Source of the DNA: Chlorops oryzae
Taxonomy: Eukaryota; Arthropoda; Insecta; Diptera; Chloropidae
DNA: 64,000 bases
Reading direction: 5' to 3'
NCBI GenBank assembly: GCA_020466095.1
Contig: CM035808.1
Coordinates: 15,465,785-15,529,784 of the forward strand
Shown here: in pieces, positions 23,412 to 35,951 of the stretch
How the letters are laid out: the number at the start of each line of letters is the position of its first letter
Position numbering within the stretch: position 1 is the first letter of the stretch
The notes under the pieces: generated by a model
Seen by the model: only the letters and a program-made list of their open reading frames with translations
Database searches by the model: none
What the model was told of the DNA's origin: nothing
Translations under genes and position numbers: made by a program

Positions 23412-24606
23412 TAATAATCACATGAATATAATAAAATCATAGAAAAAACGAGCATGATGATTCAAACAATTCATAATGCGCCGACGGAAATTAATTTCGT
23501 TTATTTTTTGCTTGCAGCGCACTGTTAATTGGCTATTTATCCGCAATGGACTCAAGCATAAACATGTTGCAAAGTGTCGCAGTCGTCCCATCGAGCTGTC
23601 AGTTGTCAACTTTGTACGTGTCGCAACGGCTATTCGCAATACGCGGCTGCGAATGTTAAAATTGTAGAAAAAAGGATTCCAAAAAAAAAAAATTATTTTT
23701 CATTTCAATTTCAAATTTGGAAAAGAATAGAAACACGAAATGAAAGTGTAAGTTACAAAAATATATCGTGGAAGAGACAGCATGTGCTGCATGCTTCGAC
23801 TAATAGCAATCTTTCATACGAATAAACAGAAATGAAAGTAAACGAAAATCATTAAACTATTAAGAACATACGGACCTCAGAAATGGCAACGTAAAAAATA
23901 AAATTCATAAAAGAAATTTAAAAAAAAATTAAAAATTAAATCCTGAAACGTTTAACTTCACTGATTGTGTTCACTGCCGTCAAAAGTCAACATAAAAAGT
24001 AAGTTCATCATAGAAAAGCGGAAAAAATAAAAGAAAAATAATTTTTTAAGATGCGCGATTTGATAAATAAAATATCGTTAGAATAGAAAACCAAAAACAC
24101 AGGCAAAAGTGTTTGAAAATGAAATGAAATACAGGTTAAAAAATACTTTAATAGTCATAAATTAAAAACAAAAAACATAACTAATATAACACAAATTCTA
24201 TAAACTTAATGAATCCAATTCGTAAAAGGCAAATTTCAATCACCCATTGAACGTTACAACTTAACCATCCAGTTAGAATTTCCCAATGACTTCCCGTCTT
24301 TCACACTGTCTTTGCGAAAAAGAAACCGAAGTATCATCAATTATTGCAAAGAGAAGGAATTGGCAATCTCATCCCTTGTCTTCTTTAAAAGGTGAGTAAA
24401 CGCCTCTTTTTTCCACGCTATCTAATTATATCTCCTGTGTAAACCACAGGTCTGCACAGACCTTTTTTATGATTGAGCAGTCCTTTAACATATACTACTA
24501 TAGCTTCATAATAATTTATTCTCTATCGATTTGAAAAAAAATTTGTTAAAATTTTCATATTTTTCTCTGTGAAGGAGGTCATCGACAAGCAATTAAATAT
24601 GATAAC

Positions 24607-26095
24607 TAGTGTCCGACCGAAGGTGGATTTTTAGCCGAAGCCGAACAATCGGCAGAGTTGAAGACTTCGGCCGAAGACCGAAGGCCGAAGCCGAATGCAA
24701 AACATTTTACAGTAAGGAAACAAAATCAGTCTTTATTCATTTGACAAGCACAAAAAAAAAAAACCGCTCAAATTTTCTCTAAATTCTTTCGCTTTAGTCG
24801 CCCACAAAAAGATAATTTATGGCAATAATTCACTAGTGTAAAAGGTCTCAATGAAGCAATTGAAAATCTATCGTGACTTTTTTACTTCCATTAAAATGCA
24901 AAAATATTCGGCTAAAATATTCGGCTTTTTCCAGCCGAAGCCGAAGATTAAGAATTGGCCGATTATGCCGATTACACTGCTCAACAATAAAATTGCCTTT
25001 GACTTGAAACCAATTTTTTTTTGTAGTATTTGTTTCGCTGAGTCTCAATATATGCGTAAAATTTGAAAGTTAGCTCGCGTTTTTTAAATATCCGCTAAGA
25101 AAGGTTTTGCGAATTTTTGTCAATATTTTTAAGTCGTAGCCCCATTATCGTTCGACCGTTTCAAAAAAACTTTAATTTATATGAAAGAAGAGTAAAAATA
25201 CAACATATTCTTCATACATAGGATGAAATCGGTTCAACAGTTTAGGCGCTATAGGTCGATAAAGGCGAGAATTTTATGAAATTTTTAACAATTTTGTACA
25301 AAAACTTAATTTCAAACCCATATAATTTCCGAAAAAGATCCGGTATTCAAGTTCAGGCTATCTTAAGTAAAGTAGTGGAATTCTAAGAGCATTTCAAGAC
25401 CACAAAAAAAAAATCCGATGGGTGGTTTATATTTAAATTGGATTTTTAGAAAAAATTAGACGACTTTTTTACGCCGGAAAATATGCCACAGATTTTTTTT
25501 ATATAAATATACTTAAAGACAGAAATCAAAAATAATTGTGGCATATTTTCCGGCGTAAAAAAAGTCGTCTCATTTTTTATAAAAATCCAATTTAAATATA
25601 AACCACCCATCGGATTTTTTTCGTGGTCTTGAAATGCTCTTAGAATTCCACTACTTTACTTAAGATAGCCTGAACTTGAATACCGGATCTTTTTCGGAAA
25701 TTATATGGGTTTGAAATCAAGTTTTTGTACAAAATTGTTAAAAATTTCATAAATTTCTCGCCTTTATCGACCTATAGCGCCTAAACTGTTGAACCGATTT
25801 CATCCATCTGTATAAAGAATATGTGTATTTTTACTCTTCTTTCATATAAATTAAAGTTTTTTTGAAACGGTCGAACGATAATGGGGCTACGACAAAAATA
25901 TTGACAAAAATTCGCAAAACCTTCTTACCGCATATTTAAAAAACGCGAGCTAACTTTAAAATTTTACGCATATATTGAGATTCAGCGAAACAAATACTAC
26001 AAAAAAAAATTGGTTTCAAGTCAAAGGCACGCAAAAAGTTCGATTTTGTTGTGCAGTGTTACCGAAGCCGAAGCCGAACCTTCGGTCGGACACTA
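24607..26095. mobile_element. hAT-type foldback element
   Basis: The ends are 18-bp perfect inverted repeats beginning TAGTGTCCGACCGAAGGT. Flanks carry an identical 8-bp duplication, ATGATAAC, at 24599-24606 and 26096-26103; an 8-bp duplication plus TAGTG ends is the hAT signature. Clusters of CCGAAGCCGAA and CGGCCGAAG words lie just inside the left end (24637-24700) and again near 24905-24965, with a shorter cluster inside the right end. The body is a giant inverted repeat: 24994-25490 pairs with 25537-26029 around a 46-bp centre, differing at few positions. There is no transposase frame, so it must be mobilised by a hAT transposase encoded elsewhere. Confidence 0.85.
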
Positions 26096-26140
26096 ATGAT
26101 AACGTCTTTGAAATACCCAGCGTCCCGACATTATTTGCGC

Positions 26141-26400
26141 ACTATGTTTTGCCTCTCCATTTGTGGGCGTGGCATTGGGCGGCCCATATACATTTTTCCC
26201 CTATAACTTTCATTCGGCTTGGTCAACCTATGTTGCGAGTTTGAAGTTTCTACGCCTTTTACTTCGGATGTTACGAAAATTCTGCAATTGTGGGCGTGGC
26301 AGTGGGCGTGACTCGAGGAGGACGGCGTCCATTTTTACTTAGGATCATACTCGGATCCAATACTTTTTAGATCGGTCGTAGTTGCGGGACCAATAAGCGA
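26141..26400. repeat. fragment of a dispersed repeat with GTGGGCGTGGC words
   Basis: GTGGGCGTGGCATTGGGCGG (near 26163) and GTGGGCGTGGCAGTGGGCG (near 26290) recur within 130 bp. A GTGGGCGTGG word also occurs in the mini-me-like copy B (about 17080). Likely an old fragment next to the hAT insertion; boundaries uncertain. Confidence 0.35.
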
Positions 26401-26404
26401 TTTT

Positions 26405-29400
26405 CCACACACTCATTGATATAAATATCAGTCGTAAATGTGGAAAACGATACAAAAACACAATTTTTCAGGCCACAACAACAAATAGCTTGCCAAACCA
26501 AAGCATTTTTAACAAATTTGTTCATTTTAGTATTTAAAGGTATTTCGAAGAGACCAAGGAACAATAAAAGTTTTGTCCAGTCAATTGCTTGAACTCAATT
26601 TTCACATACATACATACGTCTAATAAACCAATATAAGACAACCAACGAATATCATCAAGACTTCGTCGTACATGAAGAGTTAATTTTTTGACCTCAAAAC
26701 TATATTTGTCTGACCTATTGGGGCGTTTTATTGCACGATGGCTTTTAAGACCTTCGCTTAAGCGTATCCGCCTTGCTGTGCTGGTACTGTTCCTGAAATT
26801 TTTTGCACGATAGTCATCTGACAATCTTAGGTTATTTGTTAAAGATCTAATTATTTGCTAAAGATTACTTTTGTTCTAAGCTCCGAGTCTCCAAATTCAA
26901 TTCTTTTTTTTTTTTGGATTTTTTTATTTACGACCAATAGAAAAAGTGTTTTTTTAGTGTTTCATTTCGTGAAAAATCTTTGCTATAGCTGAGCTTAAGA
27001 GTGCCGTGCTTTCGAAAATTTGTACATCATTTTTATTTCGTTTGGCGTATGAAAGTAAAATTTTCAAAATTAAACTGAAATATGCAATACAAAGCCACAC
27101 AAAACTATTTGACTATGGGCCAATTTTCTTTGAACAATGCTTTGTGTAAGAAGAGAGCGTTATACAGGGGCGTTACCAGACATGGATTTTCCAGGAAGAG
27201 TTCGTTGTTCATAGTACGGTGATGAGATACGAAATCGTTTATTTGCTTAAAAATTTGGTTTTGAAACAGACTGAAATTTAGCATACATAGGTCATAAAAC
27301 TTCGGCTTAAATGCATTATAGCGACCTCTGAACCTGAATAAAAAAAGTTTTATATCATGCCCAAATTTTTGGTTTTACCTAGTATTTCGTTTTGGATCCC
27401 GCCGTCTTCGAAATTAAAAATATATTTTACGTCTTAAACGTGTTTTACCCTACGTATAAGTATGCTTTATTTAATATGTAACTCATACGAGGCTAAAGCC
27501 CAAAATTGCTTCCAATCAGACAATTTCTGTGGACAAATTCCAAGAACTGCCCAACAAGTTAATCAGTTTCAAAAAAATTCTTCCGTCGAAGTCCTTATAA
27601 AAGGGCGTATTTCAAAGAGAAATTTTCTAAAGATTAAAAAAAAAAAAACTGAGATGAACTGACGAGTTCGTATCTTATAGGCTGCTGTGCTCTCAGTAGA
27701 ATCTAGATTGTATGCTCACATCTCGAGCAATCAATTTAAATTCTACATTCCTTGCTAAACAACTCCATCATCGATTGTATCGATGAAGTTTTCAAAAAAT
27801 CAGTTGTAGCATATACGACTATATGTATTGATTTATATTCATTCCAAAATAGTTGTATTTTCTCATAAATTGCTGTCCAATACCAATGGATAATACTTAT
27901 TCTGCATAGATTTTGTAAAACTAATCAAAACTCAAAATAAAATTTATATTAAAACAATAAAAAAGCTATGAAATTCTCCCAAGGAAATAAAATGGATATT
28001 CGCCAAAGGCTTTTTAAAAAAAAAAAATTGACAATAAACTAGTAGGAAAAAATATTTTCCGTTTTATTACAAATTCTTTGGATTGTATTTTTGTACGAAC
28101 TTCAATAATTTATGAAACTCTTTCGGAAAATGAGCATGAAATATAAATTTAGAATATTAAAAAAGCAATTGTTTTTGAGCCAATGGCTGTGAATATCCTT
28201 TTCGTTTTGCGAGCAAAATCTGTCGAGTCTTCAGAATTTTTGAATATTTTGCCTCTCGTCGAATTGGAAACAGTATGAGATGAATATTAAAAATGCCAAC
28301 TCAAGCAGAATGTTTTTGAAAATCCAAAATAATTTACAAATTCTAAGCGAGTACAAAAGACCAAGAAGGAATTCAGTGGACTTCTTTCGTTTTGTGGATT
28401 TGTGGATTTGTGTGCCTGCATCCATCTGCTATAGTAGAGAAGATTTCCATTATAATCGGATTATATTTAAATATATATATTTTTTGCTGTCAAAATGATG
28501 TGAGGCTTTTGCTTTCAATATTTTTTAGACAAAAGAAAAAAGGAAAAAAGCAAAAAGAAAAAAAAAATCAAAAAACAACGAAAGAATAAAAGTATTAGTA
28601 TCACTGGGGCCACTAACAAAGGAAAGTCATTGCTTTGTCATCTACAATATTTTATAATTTCAAGTTAAGTAGACAAAGCAAAAAAAAAGTTGAAGCGAAA
28701 TTTTTATCTTCTCGTCTTTTTAAGCAATATTTTACGCATGAAATATTCTGTAGAATACAAATTGCTTTTGAGATATGACAAAACAAGACACAGACTTCAT
28801 TGATTTCTTTCCATTTTTTTGCTTTGGATTTATTCTTTTTTTTATATCTTAGAGGGCGATTCGATAGATGGTTTACAGTTCATGGCAATATCGAATACAT
28901 GAGCGTAAACATGACTTCAAATCACTCTCATACGTAGGAGAATAAATAACTAGAACTTGATTTCTTCTTGTTCCTTCTGTATTTGATGATGACATTATAA
29001 ACTTTTATTGACATACATTATAAAAATAAATAATAAGAAAAAATCAAAATAGGGAAAGCAATGAGAGTGCGAGTGAACGACAGAAGGAAATCGATATCGT
29101 CCGTATCATACGTTGTCATTGATACAAGCGAGCAAATAAAAATTTTCATTGCTCTCATCAAGCTCATCATCCACATAGGGGCACATTTACATAAACAGTT
29201 CCAAAGAATATGGAATGTTTTAGCCCGAAGGGGCAATTCTTTTATTTTTTAAATTTTTTTTTTTTTTCCTGTAGAGAGTCAGGAGCCTCGACGCTGTGGG
29301 GAGCCATATTATGAATAAGCTGCCATAACTATAATAATCGGCAATGATTGCTGTTTGTGTTCTTAGAAGACTTGCAAAAATGTCACATGAATCTGTGTGT

Positions 29401-30487
29401 CTGAGTATCCATGCACGATGACAGTCATTATGACGTCGATATTGATGGTACTAGGAATGCCGATGCACATCATTTTCTGTCGTAGCGGATGACAATGACT
29501 GGCCTGCTTTTATTTGCTCTACTCTTTTCTATGACTTGTTCTACTTTTTTTGCCTAAACTCGAGAAGTACTTTGGTTTGTCCTTTGTCTTTCTCTCGCTC
29601 TCGCTTCCTCTTTCTCTCTCTCCCTTTCTCAGCGACCGTTCTATGGACTCGCACCAACTTAAATTGCAATTTAATTTCTTATTTAATATTTCTTTTAAAG
29701 GCTTATTTTATGAAAACTCCTTAATACGAAAACAGAAAGAAGAACATTGAACGGCATGAAGACTTCTAAGAAAAAGACAAAAAACAAAAAATAAGAAAAA
29801 AAGAAAGAAAACTGAGTTCGCTTATCCGATCGAAAAGTTTTTCTATATCGATTCCAATGTCTTCCAAAGAACACTCACTTACTTATGCATTGAACTTGGA
29901 TATTATCCCAGCACTTTCTGGTTTTCGTTTTGCTGCTTTCTGAAAAGGAGCAAAGAAAAAACTTGCAAAAGGAATTAAAACAAAACAGGGGAAAAAAAAC
30001 TTTAAGGAAACTTTGGCATCTTCTTCTACTGAAGGACTTAAAGTTTCGTTAACCAATGAGTTATTTCAACTTTCTGCTAACTGTTTCTCTATTTTCTATT
30101 TGTCGTTTCAAACTTGTTTTTCGCATTTACTTCTTTAATTTTAGTTATTTCCTTATTCTTTAAATTTATTTTCTATTCAAAATTTATTTGCACATCTATG
30201 CAATTTTCATTTTATTTTCTAATCGGATCTATGTTAGTATGAAAGTACGAAATTATATAGGTAAATACTTAAAGCCTCATTCATGGAAAGATTTTTTTAT
30301 TAAAAATGTTTCTATGAATAAGCCTTTTAAGATTTTTCCTTCTTTAATATTCTTGAAAATACTTTCGTTTAAATTTTTTAATCCGTAGATAAAGGCTTAA
30401 CAGTTCACATGAACTATTTTGAAACATTTAATTAAAACTATGTTTGAAAGCACAAGTCCCTATGAAGTTTTCACGAAATGAGACTAA
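26405..30487. other. gene-free AT-rich stretch
   Basis: No gene recognised in 4 kb. There is a CT-rich tract at about 29580-29635 and A/T homopolymers in many places. Short open frames overlap on both strands and carry no domain. Confidence 0.5.
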
Positions 30488-31292
30488 AACAAGTAAGGGT
30501 GTTATAGTCAGGTGGGCCTGACAATAGAATACCCGACACAGACACACATGTTCAAATAATTTTTTACATCAAGAGGTGTTTAAGGCCAGAAGGGGCCCAA
30601 TATGCCGACTTTTTCTAAAGTTCTTTATGAAAACCGCCCCTTTGCCACGCCCACTTTTCCATTTTTTTTGCAATTCTAATCGGAGGCTTAAATATACGGT
30701 CAAATTTTAAGTTTCATTAAAATATTTCGAAAAAGTCCGATTTTAAGGCAGTTTTGGGATTTTTGTGACAAACCCTAGTACTGGAGGTACTCTTAATAAT
30801 GGACCGATCAAGGAAATTGCTTGCGGGGGGGGGGGGGGGAGATTTATGGGTACAAAGGAAGCATAAGTGGAAAATTTCCGTTCAAGTCCCATATGAATTT
30901 CAGGTTATCTTGAAAAGCTCCGGTCTTAGAGCAGTTTTTGTGAGTTTCATAATAGACCCTAACTAGTAGAAGACGTACCCCCAAAAATGATCTGATCGGG
31001 TCCATTTTTTAACTTGTTCTTACTCATGTCACCGTGAGCACGCACAACAAATTTCGTCAGGATAGCTCAACTCCTTGGATAAGAAAACTGTATACAGACA
31101 GACAGACGGACAGACAGAGAGACGGACAGATGGACAGATGGACAGACGGATGGACATGTCTAAATCGAATCTCCTGGTGAGGCTGATCATTTCTATATAC
31201 ATTTTGTATAGTCTTATCTCGACTGGTTCTGGGTGTTAAAAACAACGAAAAAAACTCAATATACCCTCGACACAGAGTGTGTCGGGTATAAA
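30488..31292 (+). mobile_element. mini-me-like dispersed repeat, copy C (most complete)
   Basis: It begins AACAAGTAAGGGTGTTATAG, followed by GGTGGGCCTGAC and ATACCCGACACAG, and ends with GACACAGAGTGTGTCGGGTATA, a short hairpin. Inside are CCACGCCCACTTTTCC, CCCTAGTACTGGAGG, a 14-16 bp G run at about 30825-30839 where copy B has GGGAGG, and a short GACAGACGG tract. It is non-coding. Having both ends, it best defines the family in this window. Confidence 0.7.
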
Positions 31293-31294
31293 AA

Positions 31295-34230
31295 GAAAAG
31301 AATTATATAAGAAAATCAATTAAATATTACAAAATTTAAAGTTTCCTTATGCTGCTTTCGTTGAAGTATTAAGTTTGTAGATTTATGTAAAAGTTGTTTT
31401 TAAGCTTTTAAAGTCCTTCAGATACTCAGCGTTAATTTTCCATAGCTTTAAAAGCTCGCATAGATTATATCAACTTTCATACTTTTCACAACAAAGCTTT
31501 AAAAAGAAAAAATATTGGCGGGCTAAAAATAAAACAAAAAAACCAAAGAGAAATGCAAGAAGAAAGAATATAAAAATCTCTCCAGGTAAATTGTAGCAAG
31601 CGGACTTATTTATTTTAAAGAACCAACAGCTGAAAGGGAAGTCTAACTAAAGCACAATAGAAAAGGAGAATATAAAAGTCCTCTGGAGCTAGAGGACAAC
31701 AACAGAAATAGTCATGCCAAGTGCAGAGTACTTATAATAAGCCGAATACCACTCAGTAGTTGTCCCTGCCTGGGCGCCATTTTTATTTTATCTTATTATG
31801 CGTTGATACTTAATGTCTTTGCTTTAACAAAGCAAAATAAAAAGAAGGAAAAAGAAAAGAAAAAAGGAAAAAAAAGGGGAAGAAATATGGTCAAAGAGAA
31901 AAATGGATATAAATGGAATTGAATTTTAAACTTCTTCCGAAGAAATAAAAATAAAATTAAAATACTTAAATTAAATAAGAGTAGAAAACGAGTTCAATAA
32001 AGGCACTCCCGTGCCTTGGAGCGCATTCCTTGTTCTTTTTTTTTTTTTTAATGTGTCTTTCACTTAAGCGGCAGAGAAAGAACTTTTACCAACAATAAGT
32101 AAAACTTGGTTATATAAAATTTGTTTTAGTCTGGAGTTGATTTCATTTTTTGTGAAAGAGAAAATCGATTCCAGTCTTAATGCCCAGTTTGGGCGCCTTT
32201 CATGTTTAAAGCTAATTGCAATTATATTTTGACATCATGCAAACTGAAAATGGCACTTTCAAATTGCCAATCGACGGCTCGAACATGTTTATCGCGAAAG
32301 TTTATGTTCAAAATCTTTATGAAACGTTTTCATATAGACCCACCGTATTGTGAAGTAAAATGTGAGGATATTTTTATTCGTAAAATGGCTTTCAAAAATT
32401 GAGAATCAGGAGAAAATGAATGCAAGCCCCCTAAAATATGAAGCATGTAACTTCAATGGGGAAAAAAACATCGATAAAATCGAGGGGGAGGAGAAAATTG
32501 CAAGGAAAGATTTTCAAAGAGACAAATAGATAAAGAGGTAAAACTCAATCGAATTTGCTGCAGCAGCTAATGATGCCTTCATGGAATTTTTAAAGATATT
32601 TGAGCACTTCAAAATTATTTGTTGAACTTTTTTACAGCCCTAATTTGAATGAATGGAGCTCCCCTAGAAGAATGCTTCACTTTTGTGTTTATTTTGCAGA
32701 CCCACTTTTAAAAGATCGTTTTATGAATTAATTAAATTATATATGCCACAATCGAAAAGTTTTATTTACTAAAGCTTTATAGCAAAACGAAATTTGAATT
32801 AAAAAATAGAAATAAAAAAATCGTTCACAAATGCTGAGAACTTTTTCAAAAATAATTTTACACTCGCATGTATAAATAATAATTTTCGAACTTAATTCAA
32901 ATACTCTAAAGAACACACCCAAAAATTCTATGAAAAATCAAAACCAAAGAAAAATATTTGAAAAGTTTCTTATTCGATTTCACTTATGGTCGGAATAAAT
33001 TTTAAGCATAGCCGAAAATACCCTGCATAAAGTTCGACCACTTTAAAACTAGTATCAAAATAATACTCAATAACAACATAACACAATCGGTCTCTACACT
33101 GTGTTTAGATGGTACCTAACAAAAAATCAACAAAACTTCAAAATTCCATTTCGGGTCCCACAGTCAACTATACACTTTTGAACAGTCATCTTTCATTTGA
33201 AGTGAGTGCGCCTTCTCTCAAAGATTGACCTCCTTATTATTGCAAGGAATTTTATCGCTTTTTTGGGAGTCAATTTTTTAAAGCGAAATATTTTAGAGAA
33301 AAAAAATTTCAAAGTAATTATGCATAAAACAACATTCCTTGTCTGAACGGAAGCCCTTACCCGTTCCTATAGAATCGCACTCAACTCTACTTGCCATTTG
33401 TGCTCTTTGAGACTTATTAGAGCTCGTTATCAAAATGATTAACATTTGACTTTGAACTTTTTAAGCTTCCTGGAACTGAGAATCGCCGAACAAATTCGTA
33501 CACGATAAAGCCAACTTACTCATTCATTTTGCAATAGAAATTCCATGATTTCTTAAACACTCCGAAGGGAATAGAAAGAAGCAAGTCAGAGCATCCGCGA
33601 CAGTATATCCATTCAGCTTTAGGAAATTAAGCTTCGCTTTATTTGCTTTTAATAACATGCCGCCCTTCATGCGCCATTTTGTTTTATACACAAAATCGCA
33701 AAGTCGAAAAGTCGGAAAATCGCAAAATCGCAGCCACCGAATCGACGAGAACGACGTGGCGTCCACGTCTCACAGACGCAAGGAACTTTCAAGTTTCGAC
33801 TTTCAATTTTAATTGTGCTTACTTCGGGGACATTTAAATGTAAATGGCTGCGTGGCATCATATTCTCTTATGTGTGCCACTGTGTGTCTTGACACGATTA
33901 TGGTTTTCCATTCCGCCTTATTGTGCCGTTTTCCCTCTTTGGCACGTACGCACGGCTCGCTTGCTCGTTCGTTTCATTTGGTTTCGTTTCGTTTCGTTTC
34001 GTTAGTCTCGGGTAATCGTTTCATCGAAAATTTTTCTCGTAAATTATTGAAAAGGATTTCGTGTTTAAAAAGTGATTACATGTTGAAATCTCTTTGTTAC
34101 AAGCATACACGGCGAGCAGGATCGACAATTCGTACGTGTAGAATCGAATAGCTTTTCAGTTCAATGTACTTACTCGCTTACACACATACAAGTATGTACA
34201 ACAAAAACGCACACATGCATACATGCATAC
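31295..34230. other. gene-free stretch
   Basis: No gene recognised. TTTCG repeats lie at 33979-34003. The region 33640-34150 is slightly richer in GC, but open frames conflict and no domain is seen. Confidence 0.5.
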
Positions 34231-34234
34231 ATAA

Positions 34235-34973
34235 CCCTGCAGGGAATCGAACCGATTTTAAAGAAATTTAAAGTTAGCTTTTTAATAAGCCCAACTGGTT
34301 GATTAATCGACTTCTTTCTTTGGCTTCAACTCACTATTTTAACGTGGCGATGTCCTAGACAGTAGTCAATTGTCCGTTCCTGCATGACTTTGTAACTAAA
34401 TAATAGCTGGCTACTTTTAAGTTGACTTAAAGTCAGAAAAAGAAAACACTGATTTAAATTGGTTAAAAAATGTTCAATAAAAAATTATTTCCATTAGAAT
34501 TCCCTTTTTCGGTTTCATATTTTCTGTTTTCAGCAGCAGAAGAATAATTTATTTATGAATGTGAAAATGTTCTTCAAGCGATGCATCAGAAAGAAATCCA
34601 TAGGCGACTATTTTGACTGACTTACGTTTCGAACTGCCGTTGGGGGTCTCATGAGAGCAATTTTTACGGATTGGTTGACTATTGCTTTGAATCTCGGTTA
34701 GCCTTTTAAACTAACTTTGAGTGCAATTCATACCCTTGAATTATAGCATCAGAAATATATTATTTTCGTATCCAGTTTGGTTGATGTCTGCATGACTTTT
34801 CAATCGATTTCTAGTCAGTTATGATGTAGTTGGCATAAAGTTAAATTTTACAAATTTCCTATATTGCTCTTGTTTGATGTCTAGATGACTTTTTACCCGA
34901 TTTCTAGGCAGTTGCGAAAAAGTTAGCTTTTCATTAACTTATTTACTAATCGGTTGATAAAAGTCCTGCAGGG
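34235..34973. repeat. terminal-repeat element with CCCTGCAGG ends
   Basis: CCCTGCAGGG at 34235-34244 and CCTGCAGGG at 34965-34973 bound 739 bp. Just inside both ends, AACCGATT and then AAAGTTAGCTTTT-like words recur in inverted orientation. Internal direct repeats of GATGTCTNNATGACTTTT, then GATTTCTAGNCAGTT, lie at about 34785-34820 and 34877-34912. Non-coding; no clear target duplication. Confidence 0.45.
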
Positions 34974-35160
34974 AAACGATTACATATGTAACGATATCTG
35001 TGTATGTGTTATTGCAAGTTGATGCAACAATCTGCTTGTTGCATGTGCGGTCAATAGACATGAAGAGCATCGGGGTTTTTGTGGTCGGATTCACGTGGAA
35101 TACGTTGTGTAATGTGTATTTTGTGGTAAATAGGTATATGATGGCTTATACATACATATA

Positions 35161-35951
35161 TACACAGAGAAAAAAACACGTAGTAAATTCAAGAGCGCGC
35201 CGCTCTTAGAGAAAACGCTCTTGAATCTAAAGGATTTAGCTTTTAACCCAACAATGAAAACGCTCTTGGCTATCATTTAAGAGTGAAAGTAGTAACTTTA
35301 ATAGTGAATCCGTAGATTTAAATAGTTTCGCATTTGAAGTTCGGATTTTTACAGCTAAACTGTTATTCCAACTACATTTTATTGAATTTGTTAAGAGCGA
35401 AACTATTTAAGTTAAGAGCACTGAGCACTTAATAACATTTCTTTTCGTTCGGTATAATTCTCATTTGGTTTATAAAATAGGACATATAAGATATGTATTC
35501 ATCTTAGAACTTTTTAAGCATTGCGAAGGCAGTCACGACAACGGAGTGACAAAATCGGATGAAGTCCATCCGATGGCTAGTTTTGGTGTTATGTTAAGAG
35601 GAGGAAACACATTTTTCTGAAATTATTTTTGCGAATAGCTAAAAAAATTATCTACAGCTGTGCATTTTTAATCAACAGTGTCACTTTTGGAAATTAATAA
35701 AAGTTTTCAATTTTAAATCAAAATTTTCGCTTTTGGAGATTTTAAAAGCTGTGCATTTCAAATCCACCGTTTTCGCGCTCGGAAGATTTAAAAGCCACCT
35801 TTCTTAACGCAACAATTTCGCTCTTAAAAAAAATAACAATGATAACATTGTTGGTTTAAAAGCTAAAAACTCTTGAGATCATTTTAAGAGCGAAAATTGT
35901 TGGGTTAAGAGCGAAATTGGTATAATTTACAGTTATTTTTTTCTCTGTGTA
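35161..35951. mobile_element. terminal-repeat element packed with AAGAGCG motifs
   Basis: TACACAGAGAAAAAAA at 35161-35176 is matched exactly by its reverse complement at 35936-35951. If TA is the target duplication, the element is CACAGAG...CTCTGTG. Inside are at least ten AAGAGYG or CRCTCTT words in both orientations. An internal inverted repeat (about 35225-35290 against 35840-35915) carries AACCCAACAAT and TTAAGAGCGAAA words. It has no coding capacity and belongs to no superfamily I can name. Confidence 0.6.

Larger units (their letters stand above)
19435..24598. other. gene-free stretch with microsatellites and a possible transcribed island
   Basis: Microsatellites: TG at 20095-20117, TG at 21259-21279, TG-rich at 21830-21845, CAT at 22855-22904, AAAT at 23384-23411. 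Around 21300-21490 and 23120-23660 the sequence is less AT-rich and contains initiator-like TCAGTT words (23299-23304 and 23599-23604) and a TTTGCTTGCAG acceptor-like site ending at about 23518. No core-promoter partner motif fits well and no protein domain is recognised. An untranslated exon is possible but unproven. Confidence 0.35.

Noticed and set aside
24848..26244. Two frames sharing a SETNTTKKNWFQVKG segment, apparently paralogous
   Set aside because: They are the same sequence read from the two arms of the hAT foldback, on opposite strands.
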